DNA of 64,000 bases from CAIZGX01 sp046048875 (GTDB lineage Bacteria > Bacteroidota > Bacteroidia > Flavobacteriales_D > Sanyastnellaceae), in the NCBI GenBank assembly GCA_046048875.1, contig JBJOFG010000008.1, forward strand, positions 1 to 64,000, given 5' to 3'. Below are positions 27,442 through 36,065 of this stretch, piece after piece. The notes below the pieces were generated by a model. It was not told the origin of the DNA and did not search any database. It worked only from the letters and a program-made list of their open reading frames with translations. The translations under genes and the position numbers were made by a program. Positions within the stretch are counted from its first letter, which is position 1. The number at the start of each line of letters is the position of its first letter.

Positions 27442-27475
27442 CCCCAATACCGCGTGCACAGGAATTTTCGAACAT

Positions 27476-27500
27476 AAAAAAAGGGGAAAATTTCCCCTTT
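27476..27500 (-). terminator. Rho-independent terminator after tRNA-Leu
   Basis: On the minus strand GGGG (AAATTTT) CCCC, flanked by AAA/TTT pairs, then a run of seven T's. It lies just downstream of tRNA-Leu. Confidence 0.85.
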
Positions 27501-27501
27501 G

Positions 27502-27583
27502 TGCCCTGGACTGGACTCGAACCAGCACACCTTACGGAACCACCCCCTCAAGATGGCGTGTCTACCAATTTCACCACCAGGGC
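27502..27583 (-). tRNA. tRNA-Leu (anticodon GAG)
   Basis: 82 bases. Acceptor arm GCCCTGG/CCAGGGC with discriminator A. The anticodon stem CCATC/GGTGG encloses the loop TTGAGGG, giving GAG. The TTCGAGTC T-loop is present and a variable arm gives the class II size expected for Leu. No CCA is encoded. Confidence 0.95.
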
Positions 27584-27589
27584 AATTGA

Positions 27590-27618
27590 GAAAGAAAAAG
27601 GGCAGTTGCCTGCCCTTT
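27590..27618 (-). terminator. Hairpin/terminator between tRNA-Lys and tRNA-Leu
   Basis: Stem AAAGGGCAG / CTGCCCTTT (27597-27605 and 27610-27618) with a 4-base loop. On the minus strand it is followed by TTCTTTCT, so it probably stops or attenuates transcription between the two tRNAs; it could also be a processing signal. Confidence 0.65.
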
Positions 27619-27629
27619 ATTCTTTTTTG

Positions 27630-27702
27630 TGATCCCGCTGGGACTCGAACCCAGGGCCCATACATTAAAAGTGTATTGCTCTACCAGCTGAGCTACGAGA
27701 TC
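27630..27702 (-). tRNA. tRNA-Lys (anticodon TTT)
   Basis: 73 bases. Acceptor GATCTCG/CGGGATC (one G-T pair) and discriminator A. D-arm GCTCAGCTGGTAGAGC. Anticodon loop CTTTTAA within stem ATACA/TGTAT gives TTT. T-arm CTGGGTTCGAGTCCCAG. No CCA is encoded. Confidence 0.96.
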
Positions 27703-27724
27703 ATCTTGCTCTCAAAAGCGGGTG

Positions 27725-27732
27725 CAAATATA
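27725..27732 (-). promoter_or_regulatory. -7 promoter element (TATATTTG) for the tRNA-Lys/tRNA-Leu unit
   Basis: A perfect TAnnTTTG on the minus strand, 22 bases before the tRNA-Lys 5' end. Confidence 0.65.
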
Positions 27733-27818
27733 CACGAATTTTTTAAATTCCTATTTTTTTTGAAATCATTTTCAAGAATGGGCAACTATTTTCTTAGCGA
27801 AATAGTCAAGACATTACC

Positions 27819-27826
27819 TATTTTTG
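27819..27826 (+). promoter_or_regulatory. -7 promoter element (TATTTTTG) for the secreted-protein pair
   Basis: Matches TAnnTTTG. It ends six bases before the ATG at 27833, so the mRNA would have almost no leader. Confidence 0.6.
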
Positions 27827-27832
27827 TTTTAT

Positions 27833-28219
27833 ATGGAAAAGAAAATTCTACTCTCCTTTCTTTTGTTCTTCGGAACAATTGGATTCACGTTCGCTCAGTC
27901 GAACATTACCAGTCGCCACAACAGTGATGCTTCATGGTTGAATTTTTTACAGAATAATATGGTGTCAGTGACATTGGCTCCTGAGAAGGCTGCAACGGCT
28001 CCTATGTTGAGTTCTAATGCAGACAATCTTTTAGATTCTGCTGTACCAACGCCGCAAATGTTATTTGCTGCGCTCAACAACACGCCTTCACTTCAACCTG
28101 ATGCGACAACGACAAAGACCTATCGTTGGGGAAATACAGGATATGTAATCACAGTCTTTTCTGCAAAGCGCCTAGAGACGTTGTACAACAGACAAATGAT
28201 AAACAACAAAGCCAAGTAA
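27833..28219 (+). CDS. Small secreted protein of unknown function, paired with a T9SS type B protein
   Basis: A 128-residue protein starting MEKKILLSFLLFFGTIGFTFAQ, a clear signal peptide (~1-22). The mature part is ~106 residues: an Asn/Ser-rich start, a central Pro/Leu stretch (LLDSAVPTPQMLFAALNN) and a C-terminal basic segment. I recognise no domain. It ends one base before the start of the CUB/PKD T9SS gene, so the two are co-expressed and may work together. Confidence 0.75.
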   Translation: MEKKILLSFLLFFGTIGFTFAQSNITSRHNSDASWLNFLQNNMVSVTLAPEKAATAPMLSSNADNLLDSAVPTPQMLFAALNNTPSLQPDATTTKTYRWGNTGYVITVFSAKRLETLYNRQMINNKAK

Positions 28220-28220
28220 G

Positions 28221-30527
28221 ATGAAAAAAGTATTATTCTCCCTTTTTGTAGCGGCCTTGTCCGTTTTTCAGTCCACTGCGCAAGAATATGCTGTGGGTAC
28301 TCCTTTCATTTCTGATTGTGGTGGTTTCTTGGTCGATCCAGGATTAAGTGCATCAGATTACGGACCGAACATCGTTGCAATTTCAGTGATTTGTTCAGAC
28401 GCAACTGTGCCAGGACAAGTCAACTTAGATTTCAGCTTCTTCAACTTAGGTGCGGGTGACCAGTTGGCTATCTTCAACGGTGGTGATGCTTCTGCTCCTT
28501 TGATTGGAACATACACTGGAACAGATTTGAACAATATCGTTATCTCTTCAAGCAATCCTTCAAACTGTTTAACAATTTTGTTTACCTCTGATGCTGACGC
28601 AAGTGTTGGAAGTTTCGGAGCTGAAATTTCTTGTGGTATTCCTTGCGAACCACCGGTAGTTGCTGTAACTGTTGACCAACCCGATTTTCAACCAACGCGT
28701 TTGTGCGTAGGAGAATCGATTACATTCGATGCCTCAGGTACTGTTTTCGCTCCTGGTTCAGTGTTGGGAAGTCACACTTGGGATTTCGATGATGGAACAA
28801 CCGATGTGTCTTCATGGCCAATCGTAACGCATTCATTCTCTGAATCAGGTGCATACATGGTTGAGTTGATGGTTCTTGATACTAACGGTTGCGGCAACAT
28901 TAACCTTATCGATGCTTTAATTCTTGTAGATACCGAGCCTTCGATGAGTATTGCCGCTGATGATTTTCAAGCATGTCTTGGACAAGAAATTAATCTGGCT
29001 GTTTCTATTGATCCAACCTACTGGTCTGCTCTTCCAACAGCTAACTTAGGTGGTGCCTTGTTCATTCCAGATGATCAAACACAATGTTTCTCTGATACAA
29101 TTTATTTCGGTGGATTCAATGCTGGACAGACTATTCAAAGTGCTTCTGATCTTGATAATTTCTTTATCAATTTCGAACATAGTTTCATGGGTGATATCGT
29201 TATTTCGTTTGAGTGTCCAAATGGACAAACCATTATTGTGCACCAACAAGGTGGAAGCGGTACTTTCTTGGGTGAGCCAGTAGACATTATGGGACCTGCA
29301 GATCCAGCTGGTGTCGGATACGATTATTTTTGGGCGCCAGACGCTACAGCCGGCACATGGGCGGCAAATGCCGGAGGCACCCTACCAAGTGGAACATATA
29401 ACTCGGTTCAACCATTCACCAATCTTATTGGTTGCCCTTTGAACGGTGCTTGGATAGTAGAGGTTTGTGATCTTTGGGGATCTGATGACGGATGGATTTT
29501 CGACTGGTCTGTAACTTTCGACTCAACATTATACCCACCGTTGGTTTCTTTCCTTCCTTCCTTCGGATATACGTGTGATTCGATTACATGGACAGGTCCT
29601 GGTATCGTAAATACAGTAGCAAACTGCGGTGGTGCTGTTTTGAACCCAACAACCCCTGGTGATTACTATATTATTGTTTCTGCATTGGACAACTTCGGTT
29701 GCACGTATTCAGATACTATTGGTGTGAATTACTTTGCACCTCCAGTTTTAGATTTGGGAGACGACCTTCCATATTGCTTGAATTCTGTGAACTTAACAAG
29801 TAATCTCTCTGGTCAAGTTGCAGGCATTAACTATGTCTATGACTGGTCAGTGGTCAGTGCGAATGGCGGTTCGTTCAATGCTTCCAATATACCTTTCCCA
29901 AGTTTCAGTGGAGCTTCAGGAACTTCGGAAGTGTCCTTGTCTGTTCATCCAATCGATGACATACAATGTACGGTTACGGATAACATTATGTTAATCACAC
30001 CAGAGACTCCTTCATTTGCTCCATTGTCGACAGATTCAATTTGTATTGGCGAGGATATGTTGTTGGTGGCGCCGTTTATTGATCCAACGTATTTATACCA
30101 ATGGTCAGATGCAACAGGCGCAATTCCAGGTGCTGTAGGTATTAACTATCCTTCGAATGCAAACGTTCCTTTCACTCCGTTTCAATACAGTGTTACCATT
30201 TCAGAGCCTGTTTGTCTGTTCAACAGTACTTCAGACTTTGAAGTGACTTCTCTTCCTTGTGAAGTGTTCTTGCCGAATATTATCACGCTTAATAGCGACG
30301 ATTTGAATGAGGTATTGAATTTTGGCGATGCTATTCAATACTTCCAAAGTGCTAGTGTTGAAGTATTCAGTAGATGGGGTGACTTAGTCTACGAAAGTTC
30401 AGACTATCAAAACGATTGGTCGCCTTCAGATTATTCAGACGGTGTGTACTATTACATATTGAAAGTAACTACACCAGCTGGAAAGATGGAAGACTACACA
30501 GGCTACTTCCATTTGATGAGAAATTAA
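28221..30527 (+). CDS. T9SS type B secreted protein with CUB, PKD and P-domains
   Basis: A 768-residue protein. It has a signal peptide (1-20), a CUB-like domain (~25-135; NFFNLGAGDQLAIFNGGD-type strands and paired Cys), and a PKD domain (~150-225; SHTWDFDDGTTD ... SGAYMVELMVLD). A proprotein-convertase P-like domain follows (~290-435; FEHSFMGDIVISFECPNG ... NGAWIVEVCDLWGSDDGWIFDWSVTF). Further Ig-like segments precede the gliding-motility-associated C-terminal domain (~685-768; FSRWGDLVYESSDYQNDW ... GYFHLMRN). It has no protease catalytic domain, so it is probably a surface adhesin or matrix protein exported by T9SS. Confidence 0.9.
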   Translation: MKKVLFSLFVAALSVFQSTAQEYAVGTPFISDCGGFLVDPGLSASDYGPNIVAISVICSDATVPGQVNLDFSFFNLGAGDQLAIFNGGDASAPLIGTYTGTDLNNIVISSSNPSNCLTILFTSDADASVGSFGAEISCGIPCEPPVVAVTVDQPDFQPTRLCVGESITFDASGTVFAPGSVLGSHTWDFDDGTTDVSSWPIVTHSFSESGAYMVELMVLDTNGCGNINLIDALILVDTEPSMSIAADDFQACLGQEINLAVSIDPTYWSALPTANLGGALFIPDDQTQCFSDTIYFGGFNAGQTIQSASDLDNFFINFEHSFMGDIVISFECPNGQTIIVHQQGGSGTFLGEPVDIMGPADPAGVGYDYFWAPDATAGTWAANAGGTLPSGTYNSVQPFTNLIGCPLNGAWIVEVCDLWGSDDGWIFDWSVTFDSTLYPPLVSFLPSFGYTCDSITWTGPGIVNTVANCGGAVLNPTTPGDYYIIVSALDNFGCTYSDTIGVNYFAPPVLDLGDDLPYCLNSVNLTSNLSGQVAGINYVYDWSVVSANGGSFNASNIPFPSFSGASGTSEVSLSVHPIDDIQCTVTDNIMLITPETPSFAPLSTDSICIGEDMLLVAPFIDPTYLYQWSDATGAIPGAVGINYPSNANVPFTPFQYSVTISEPVCLFNSTSDFEVTSLPCEVFLPNIITLNSDDLNEVLNFGDAIQYFQSASVEVFSRWGDLVYESSDYQNDWSPSDYSDGVYYYILKVTTPAGKMEDYTGYFHLMRN

Positions 30528-30544
30528 TAGTTGATTTATATTGG

Positions 30545-30577
30545 AATAAGGGGCGATCTTCGCCCCTTATTTATTTC
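30545..30577 (+). terminator. Rho-independent terminator after the CUB/PKD gene
   Basis: A 12-bp perfect stem AATAAGGGGCGA / TCGCCCCTTATT (30545-30556, 30560-30571) with a 3-base loop, followed by TATTTC. Confidence 0.85.
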
Positions 30578-30582
30578 TACCT

Positions 30583-32457
30583 ATGACCCTTCAAGAAAAT
30601 ATAGCTTACCTCGGAAATCTTGCAGAACTTCTAAAAATAGAACGTGATGAAGATTGGAATCGCTTTCAAAAACAATTGAAAGAGCAGCCGGTAAATGCTC
30701 GAGTCAGAGAAGGATTAACATGGTTCCCACTGAAAATTGTTGAAGAGGGATTTGGTTTCGGGTCATACCCATTCTTGGTGGTTGAAAAAACAAACGGTCC
30801 TGCGAAGCATTCCTTCCAATCGGGACAGCCCGTGGAATTGTTTTCCAATCATGAAAATCATGAAGGTGAAAGTTTGAAAGGTACCATCGCCTTCGTGGAT
30901 CATTCTAGAATGAAAATTCAATTCAGAATTGATGAATTGCCCGAATGGACAGACGATGGAAGAATTGGATTGAATATTTCCTTCGATGAAAAGTCCTACA
31001 AAGAAATGTTTGCTGCCTTGAACAATGTCATCAATGCGAAGAACAATCGTTTAGCTGAAATTAGAGATGCCATTGTTGATGATGAAAAGAGAATTTGTGA
31101 AAAAGAATTTCAAGATGCACATGGGAATCTAAACGACTCGCAGAACGATGCCGTGCGTGGAGTCGTGAATGATTTGATTGTCAGTGTTGTTCACGGTCCG
31201 CCAGGCACCGGAAAGACAACAACGCTTATCGGCGCTATGGAAGAGCTTGCGGGCTTAAAGAAAAAAGTGTTGTGTTGTGCGCCAAGCAATGCCGCCGTCG
31301 ATCATTTGGTGGAGGGGTTGGGTGAAAAAGGTTTGAAGGTTTTGCGTTTAGGGAATCCAGCAAAGGTGCATTCTAAGGCCAACGCATTTACGGTGGATGT
31401 GAAGTTGATTGAAGACAAAGATTATTCACGCGTTCGTGAATGGAAAAGAAAAGCAAAAGAGCTTCGTTCATTGGGAAGTAAATACAAACGTTCGTTTGGA
31501 AGAGAAGAAGCGGAGCAGCGCAAATTAATTTTCAAGGAAGCAAAAGAAATGATGCGCGAAGCGCGTGAGACGGAATTGTTCTTATTGGATAGACTCATTG
31601 ATCAGGCCGATGTGATTTGTACGACGTTGGTAGGTTCTGCGAATGAGATGCTACGAGATCGCATTTTTGATGTCGTTGTAATCGACGAGGCTGGACAGGC
31701 ACTTGAGCCTTCTTGTTGGATCCCCATTTCAAAAGGAAACAAATTAGTTTTAGCGGGTGACCACTTGCAACTTCCACCAACTATTTTTTCGAATGAAGCT
31801 GCCCAGAGGGGCTTAGCAATTTCTTTAATGGAAAGAGCTGCAAGTGTTGAAAAAGGCGTGCATTTTCTGAATGTACAATATCGCATGAACGAGAAAATTG
31901 CAGCGTTTAGTAATAAGCATTTCTACGAAGGGAAACTCACGGCAGATATTTCCGTTGCGCATCGTATGTTGGAAGGTGATTTGAATCCGATTCAATTCAT
32001 TGACACCGCTGGAACGGGATACAATGAAGAAGCGGGAGCAGAGGGTAATTCGCGCATGAACAAGGGCGAAGCTGAATTAGCCATGAAAATGTATTCTCTG
32101 TTGAAGGAACAAACGCAACATTTTTTTTCATGCGCTTTAATTTCACCTTATCGTGCGCAGATTGAATTGTTGGAGCGTGTATTCAAGGAAGAGGAGGTGA
32201 CAATTAATACGGTGGATTCGTTTCAAGGACAGGAGGCAGATGTGGTTATTATTTCATTGGTACGAAGTAACGACGAGAATGAAATTGGATTCTTGAAAGA
32301 CTACCGCAGGATGAATGTTGCGCTTACTCGCGCTAGGAAGAAGTTGATTGTAATTGGAGATAGCGCAACCATTGGCGGAGATTTATTTTATCAAGAGATG
32401 ATTCAGTTTTTTGAATTGCAAGAATCGTATGAAAGTGCGTGGATTTACATGAATTGA
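30583..32457 (+). CDS. SF1 DNA/RNA helicase (IGHMBP2/SMUBP-2-like)
   Basis: A 624-residue protein. Residues ~1-170 are an OB-like N-terminal region. The P-loop GPPGTGKT is at residues 205-212, and motif II is VIDEAGQALEP. Motif III is LAGDHLQLPPT, and the C-terminal RecA fold has VDSFQGQEADVVIISLVRSN and NVALTRARKKLIVIGD. This is the UPF1/SMUBP2 group of superfamily 1B. Bacterial members have unclear roles in nucleic acid repair or translation quality control. It is separated from the upstream gene by a terminator. Confidence 0.9.
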   Translation: MTLQENIAYLGNLAELLKIERDEDWNRFQKQLKEQPVNARVREGLTWFPLKIVEEGFGFGSYPFLVVEKTNGPAKHSFQSGQPVELFSNHENHEGESLKGTIAFVDHSRMKIQFRIDELPEWTDDGRIGLNISFDEKSYKEMFAALNNVINAKNNRLAEIRDAIVDDEKRICEKEFQDAHGNLNDSQNDAVRGVVNDLIVSVVHGPPGTGKTTTLIGAMEELAGLKKKVLCCAPSNAAVDHLVEGLGEKGLKVLRLGNPAKVHSKANAFTVDVKLIEDKDYSRVREWKRKAKELRSLGSKYKRSFGREEAEQRKLIFKEAKEMMREARETELFLLDRLIDQADVICTTLVGSANEMLRDRIFDVVVIDEAGQALEPSCWIPISKGNKLVLAGDHLQLPPTIFSNEAAQRGLAISLMERAASVEKGVHFLNVQYRMNEKIAAFSNKHFYEGKLTADISVAHRMLEGDLNPIQFIDTAGTGYNEEAGAEGNSRMNKGEAELAMKMYSLLKEQTQHFFSCALISPYRAQIELLERVFKEEEVTINTVDSFQGQEADVVIISLVRSNDENEIGFLKDYRRMNVALTRARKKLIVIGDSATIGGDLFYQEMIQFFELQESYESAWIYMN

Positions 32458-32485
32458 GTTTCATAAAAAGTATTATTTTTCCATT

Positions 32486-33367
32486 ATGAAAAAATCAAAG
32501 TTTCTTTTTGCGGTATTGATGATGATGGTCATGGTTTCTTGCAATCGTTGTAAGGACGATCCACGTTCATTGGACGGCCCAACGGTGTACATTAAGATTG
32601 TTACAGATTCAACGCAAGTGCGTTTGAATAATTTGGGAGCACCTTCTACAGTTCCAGCTGGACATGCAGCATTGAGTCCATTGTTTCATAAAATTTCTGC
32701 CCATTATATTGAATTCACACCAAACATGTATACCGCGTTGGGTGCAGGAGAAGTTGTATATCACGCTGATGAAACCATTGCTGGTGGGGCGAATGCCATA
32801 GATTTCGCGAAAGCTAGAATCGCAGCGCCAGGAGAAATATTCGTTGCTGTTCCAATAAGTTCATTCACTCCAGGAATCTATGAATACGTTCGCGCTTCAT
32901 TGCTGTATCAGAATTATGATGTGAACTTATTGGCGAATGGTTTTGATTTAACGGGGCGTGTTGCAAGCTTTGTGGGATTCAATACGTATATAACGAATTA
33001 TTTAATCAATACACAAACCGTTGCAGTGAATGACGATGTGTTGCAAGGATATTGGGGATTTGAAACGAGTGTATTTGGAACTCCTTATGTTACTTCTGGA
33101 CAAGCTCCACCGGGTGCAACCACAGTACCTAATCCAATATTTGCAACATCTCCAATTCCTCAGGGAAGTTGTGTTGTCACAGGTGGATTTTCTACGCCGC
33201 TTGTGATTACAGGGAATGAAACCGAAGATATTTATGTCACGCTTTCACTTTCAACCAACAAAAGTTTCGAATGGTTAGACACCAATCCAGATGGGAATTG
33301 GGAACCAGGAGCTGGAGAGTCAGTTATTGATATGGGCTTACGCGGAATGATTCCGAGTTGGAATTAA
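32486..33367 (+). CDS. Lipoprotein of unknown function
   Basis: A 293-residue protein with a lipoprotein signal (MKKSKFLFAVLMMMVMVSC, Cys19). The mature part contains LFHKISAHYIEFTPNMYTALGAGEVVYHADETI and repeated Gly/Pro/Thr-rich strands. Together with C-terminal DTNPDGNWEPGAGESVIDMGLRGMIPSW, this suggests a beta-sandwich surface or periplasmic protein. I do not recognise a characterised family. It follows the helicase after 28 bases, and functional linkage is doubtful. Confidence 0.78.
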   Translation: MKKSKFLFAVLMMMVMVSCNRCKDDPRSLDGPTVYIKIVTDSTQVRLNNLGAPSTVPAGHAALSPLFHKISAHYIEFTPNMYTALGAGEVVYHADETIAGGANAIDFAKARIAAPGEIFVAVPISSFTPGIYEYVRASLLYQNYDVNLLANGFDLTGRVASFVGFNTYITNYLINTQTVAVNDDVLQGYWGFETSVFGTPYVTSGQAPPGATTVPNPIFATSPIPQGSCVVTGGFSTPLVITGNETEDIYVTLSLSTNKSFEWLDTNPDGNWEPGAGESVIDMGLRGMIPSWN

Positions 33368-33388
33368 CTTTAAACTCAAGCAGTCGGT

Positions 33389-34294
33389 TTACTTCGTGTT
33401 TATTTTTTCTTGAAGTAAAAATTCTCTAACCGACGTCCATTGGATGTTTGGGTATCTATTGTTGTCATATTCCTGGAAAATGATTCGACCTTCCATCATA
33501 TCGCGCATATACTGCATGCCTTGCCAAGCTGGATAAAGTTCTGTTTTGGAAGGTGAAAAAAATCTGGTTAAAGCAATAACAGTATTCAGAAGTCGGATGC
33601 CTCCAGGTCGAAATAATTTATACTTTTCGTTTGTAAGTTCAGGAAGTAATTTTAAGAAATCGTAGCAAGAAAGTCGATCACCGGCAATCCGTAAAAATCG
33701 TGGAGTGTTGTCATCTAGAGCTGCTTCAGCTGTATAAGCAGCAACGTTGAATGTGGTAGTAAATTCAATGATTTGATCAGGATTTCCCCAACAAAGAATG
33801 CGCTTTTGTTTGAATAGAATTAAGGGCATGTCAGTCGTTAACAAATCCATAAATGGACCGTTGAAAATAGTCGTTGCATGAATGGGCCTTGAATCGAGAT
33901 AGGTGTGAAACTCTCTTCTGAAATCTAAATTTCTGTTCTGCCCTACTATAAGGTTTGTAAAATCGCTTGAAAAGTCGCTTGGAATAAATCGCGGAACTCC
34001 AGCTTCAATGGCGGCTTCTAAAAATAATTTTTGTGCGTCGATAACAGTTTCTCTTAATCCTGCTAAGGCAGAGACCATGCAGTGTGCGCCTGTGCAATGT
34101 TTGGAAATTTCAGATTTGTTATTCGTGTCTACTTGAAAAACAAGCACACCTTTTTCTTCCAATTTTTTTATTTTGTCAGGGTCGGTTTCCACGCGAACAA
34201 TAGCTCTGACCTCTGCGCCTTTCGCTAATAAAGCATCGACGATCTTTCCTCCTAAATTCCCTGTCGCACCAGCGACTACTATAGTTTTTTTCAT
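33389..34294 (-). CDS. NmrA/isoflavone reductase-like NAD(P)-binding protein
   Basis: A 301-residue protein. It starts KKTIVVAGATGNLGGKIVDALLAKG (GxxGxxG dinucleotide fold) and has FIPSDFSSDF and GNPDQIIEFTTTFNVAAYT, in line with the atypical short-chain dehydrogenase/NmrA group. Whether it is an active reductase is unknown. Its start overlaps the upstream YwaF-like gene by four bases, the last gene of the rsgA operon. Confidence 0.88.
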   Translation of the reverse strand: MKKTIVVAGATGNLGGKIVDALLAKGAEVRAIVRVETDPDKIKKLEEKGVLVFQVDTNNKSEISKHCTGAHCMVSALAGLRETVIDAQKLFLEAAIEAGVPRFIPSDFSSDFTNLIVGQNRNLDFRREFHTYLDSRPIHATTIFNGPFMDLLTTDMPLILFKQKRILCWGNPDQIIEFTTTFNVAAYTAEAALDDNTPRFLRIAGDRLSCYDFLKLLPELTNEKYKLFRPGGIRLLNTVIALTRFFSPSKTELYPAWQGMQYMRDMMEGRIIFQEYDNNRYPNIQWTSVREFLLQEKINTK

Positions 34295-34965
34295 AATGAT
34301 TCTCTTTTCCTAAACGGCAACAACACCAAGAAAAACAACAAAGCTCCTAAACCTTCGAGCGTGATTAAGTAGTACGGATAAGGGCCGAAGAAATCCATGG
34401 CGCTGCCGCCTTCAGGCTTGTGCATGAGGTAGCCGTAATTGCTTCCGATAATTTTATTGACTGAAAACGCAAGTGCGAAATAAACTTGCGAGGCGATAAC
34501 CACACGCAACCACGATCCTTTTTCAGGATGCAATTTCATTCCGAAAACCAAATAAGTTGTTGCAATGATTAATCCCGCGTGTCCAATGAAAAAAGAGACG
34601 TATGGCACTTCCGGAAACACGCCCATGAAGTCCGGAGTGATTAATCCATTCAACGTGCCGGTCATGACCCAACACCATGCTATTTCAGCCATGCCGCGAC
34701 GCTTGAGAAGCAATGCCAATGCGGCTAAGATGTTCGCAAGGTTACAAAGCTCTAGAGGTAAATCGTGACGAACATCCCAAAGACCTATTTGATAGCGGTA
34801 TGTCTGATAAACAATCACGTTCGTAAGTAGAAGAATTCCGAAAAACCAGCGAAGAATATCTTGTGACTTCGCGTATTTCCTTCCAACCCAAACAAAAAAA
34901 AGTGAGAGGAAAACAGTTCCTCCAATAATGAAAAAATGCTCGGTCGTAAATAATTGAAACTTCAT
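34291..34965 (-). CDS. YwaF-like TIGR02206 family membrane protein
   Basis: A 224-residue protein with about seven TM segments and the family hallmarks DLPLELCNLANILA and LNGLITPDFMGVFP. Function is unknown; in firmicutes YwaF belongs to this family. Four-base overlaps with rsgA upstream and the NmrA gene downstream (ATGA type) indicate translational coupling. Confidence 0.88.
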   Translation of the reverse strand: MKFQLFTTEHFFIIGGTVFLSLFFVWVGRKYAKSQDILRWFFGILLLTNVIVYQTYRYQIGLWDVRHDLPLELCNLANILAALALLLKRRGMAEIAWCWVMTGTLNGLITPDFMGVFPEVPYVSFFIGHAGLIIATTYLVFGMKLHPEKGSWLRVVIASQVYFALAFSVNKIIGSNYGYLMHKPEGGSAMDFFGPYPYYLITLEGLGALLFFLVLLPFRKRESL

Positions 34966-35888
34966 GAAGATCGGTATTTTTCGGTTTCGCTTTCTAGCAT
35001 AGATCGGTAACTGATGTAGCGCGATTCTGCAATTTCTCCTTCATTCAATGCCTCTAGAACAGCGCACTTGGGTTCGTTAATGTGCTTGCAATTGTTGAAC
35101 TTGCATGCAGGCAGCAACTCTAAAAATTCAGGGAAATAATTCGCTAACATTTCCTCTTCGAAATCAACCAATCCGAATCCTTTGATGCCCGGAGTGTCAA
35201 TCAAAAATGAAGTTTCACTCAAGGGAAATATTTCTGCAAACGTTGTCGTGTGCTGTCCTTTCCCGCTCCAGTCGCTGATCTCACCAATACGAATGTCTTC
35301 GTTGTTGGAAATCTTACTTACCAAAGAAGACTTCCCAACACCACTATGTCCCGAAAATAAAAATGTTCCGGTTTCAATAAGTTCTTTTAATTCTTTCAGA
35401 CCTTGTCCAGTTTCAATACTCGTAAACAACAACTCGTAGCCAATGCTTTTGTAGATGGAAGCTAAGTCAATGGCTTTCTCTTTTTCTTCATCTGAAAAAA
35501 TATCCCACTTGTGAAAGACGAGCGTGACCGGGATGCGATAAGCTTCTGCGGTAACTAGAAAACGATCGATGAATCCTGGTGTTGTTTGCGGACGATCAAC
35601 CGTTACCAACAAAAACGCGCGCGTAATATTCGCTGCAATGATTTGTGCTTCTTTGGAAAGGTTAACCGATTTTCGAATGATGTAATTCGTTCGGTCGTGA
35701 ATGCGATGAATGCTGCCATTGCCGTCGGTGTCTAATTCAACATCTACGTAATCTCCTGCAGCAATAGGGTTCGTGGTTCGCAGTCCTTGCAGTCGAATTT
35801 TCCCCCGCAACGAGCACACCACAACCTTTCCGTCAATTAAAACGTCGTAGAATTTTCCTGTTGTTTTTAATACCAATCCTTTTTTCAC
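34962..35888 (-). CDS. rsgA: Small ribosomal subunit biogenesis GTPase RsgA
   Basis: A 308-residue circularly permuted GTPase: FHKW (G4-like) and FSGHSGVGKSSL (G1), then DTPGIKGFGL (G3), then the zinc site CKFNNCKHINEPKC. I start at GTG 35888 (VKKGLVLKTTGKFYDVLIDG), which matches the family N-terminus. The longer frame to 35939 would lie antisense within the TPP riboswitch. A TACCTTAG-like element ends four bases before GTG, so the mRNA may be leaderless. It releases or checks late 30S subunits. It is first of three overlapping genes. Confidence 0.93.
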   Translation of the reverse strand: MKKGLVLKTTGKFYDVLIDGKVVVCSLRGKIRLQGLRTTNPIAAGDYVDVELDTDGNGSIHRIHDRTNYIIRKSVNLSKEAQIIAANITRAFLLVTVDRPQTTPGFIDRFLVTAEAYRIPVTLVFHKWDIFSDEEKEKAIDLASIYKSIGYELLFTSIETGQGLKELKELIETGTFLFSGHSGVGKSSLVSKISNNEDIRIGEISDWSGKGQHTTTFAEIFPLSETSFLIDTPGIKGFGLVDFEEEMLANYFPEFLELLPACKFNNCKHINEPKCAVLEALNEGEIAESRYISYRSMLESETEKYRSS

Positions 35889-35917
35889 TTGTCTAAGGTA
35901 ATACCTTTCTATATTTG
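35889..35917 (+). promoter_or_regulatory. Promoter for the TPP riboswitch and TonB receptor
   Basis: TTG at 35889-35891, an 18-base spacer, then TATATTTG (35910-35917), a perfect TAnnTTTG. Transcription would begin at the first base of the riboswitch. The -33 element touches the rsgA start codon on the other strand. Confidence 0.75.
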
Positions 35918-35920
35918 CCC

Positions 35921-36020
35921 CGTTCTCAAGGGGTGCCATTCGAAAAAAAATGGCTGAGATTATACCCTTCTTGTTTCAGAACAAGAGGAACCTGGGCGGG
36001 TAATGCCGCCAAGGAAAACG
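35921..36020 (+). ncRNA. TPP riboswitch (THI element)
   Basis: The conserved cores appear in order: AAGGGGTGCC (35928-35937), GGCTGAGA (35952-35959), TACCC (35963-35967), GAACCTG (35988-35994) and GGGTAATGCC (35998-36007). CGTT/AACG at the ends can form P1. It binds thiamine pyrophosphate in known cases and represses downstream expression. It lies directly upstream of a TonB-dependent receptor. Confidence 0.96.
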
Positions 36021-36026
36021 AACAAA

Positions 36027-36051
36027 GCACACAATGACCCCTGTCGTGTGC
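36027..36051 (+). promoter_or_regulatory. Possible expression-platform hairpin of the TPP riboswitch
   Basis: GCACAC (36027-36032) and GTGTGC (36046-36051) form a stem, extended by GAC/GTC, without a T-run, so it is not a typical terminator. ACCCCT near 36038 could alternatively pair with AGGGGT in the aptamer at ~35929. This suggests translational control or start-site masking; it is inferred. Confidence 0.5.
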
Positions 36052-36065
36052 ACAATTAAAAATAC

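Noticed and set aside
27414..27665. Open frames across the two tRNA genes on both strands
   Set aside because: They read through the tRNA-Leu, tRNA-Lys and terminator sequences; the tRNA structures explain the conservation.
32459..32491. Inverted repeat TTTCATAA/TTATGAAA across a lipoprotein start codon
   Set aside because: Low GC, 17-base loop; expected by chance in AT-rich start regions.
35889..35939. N-terminal extension of rsgA to an ATG at 35939
   Set aside because: It would run antisense through the TPP promoter and aptamer, and the family N-terminus starts at GTG 35888.
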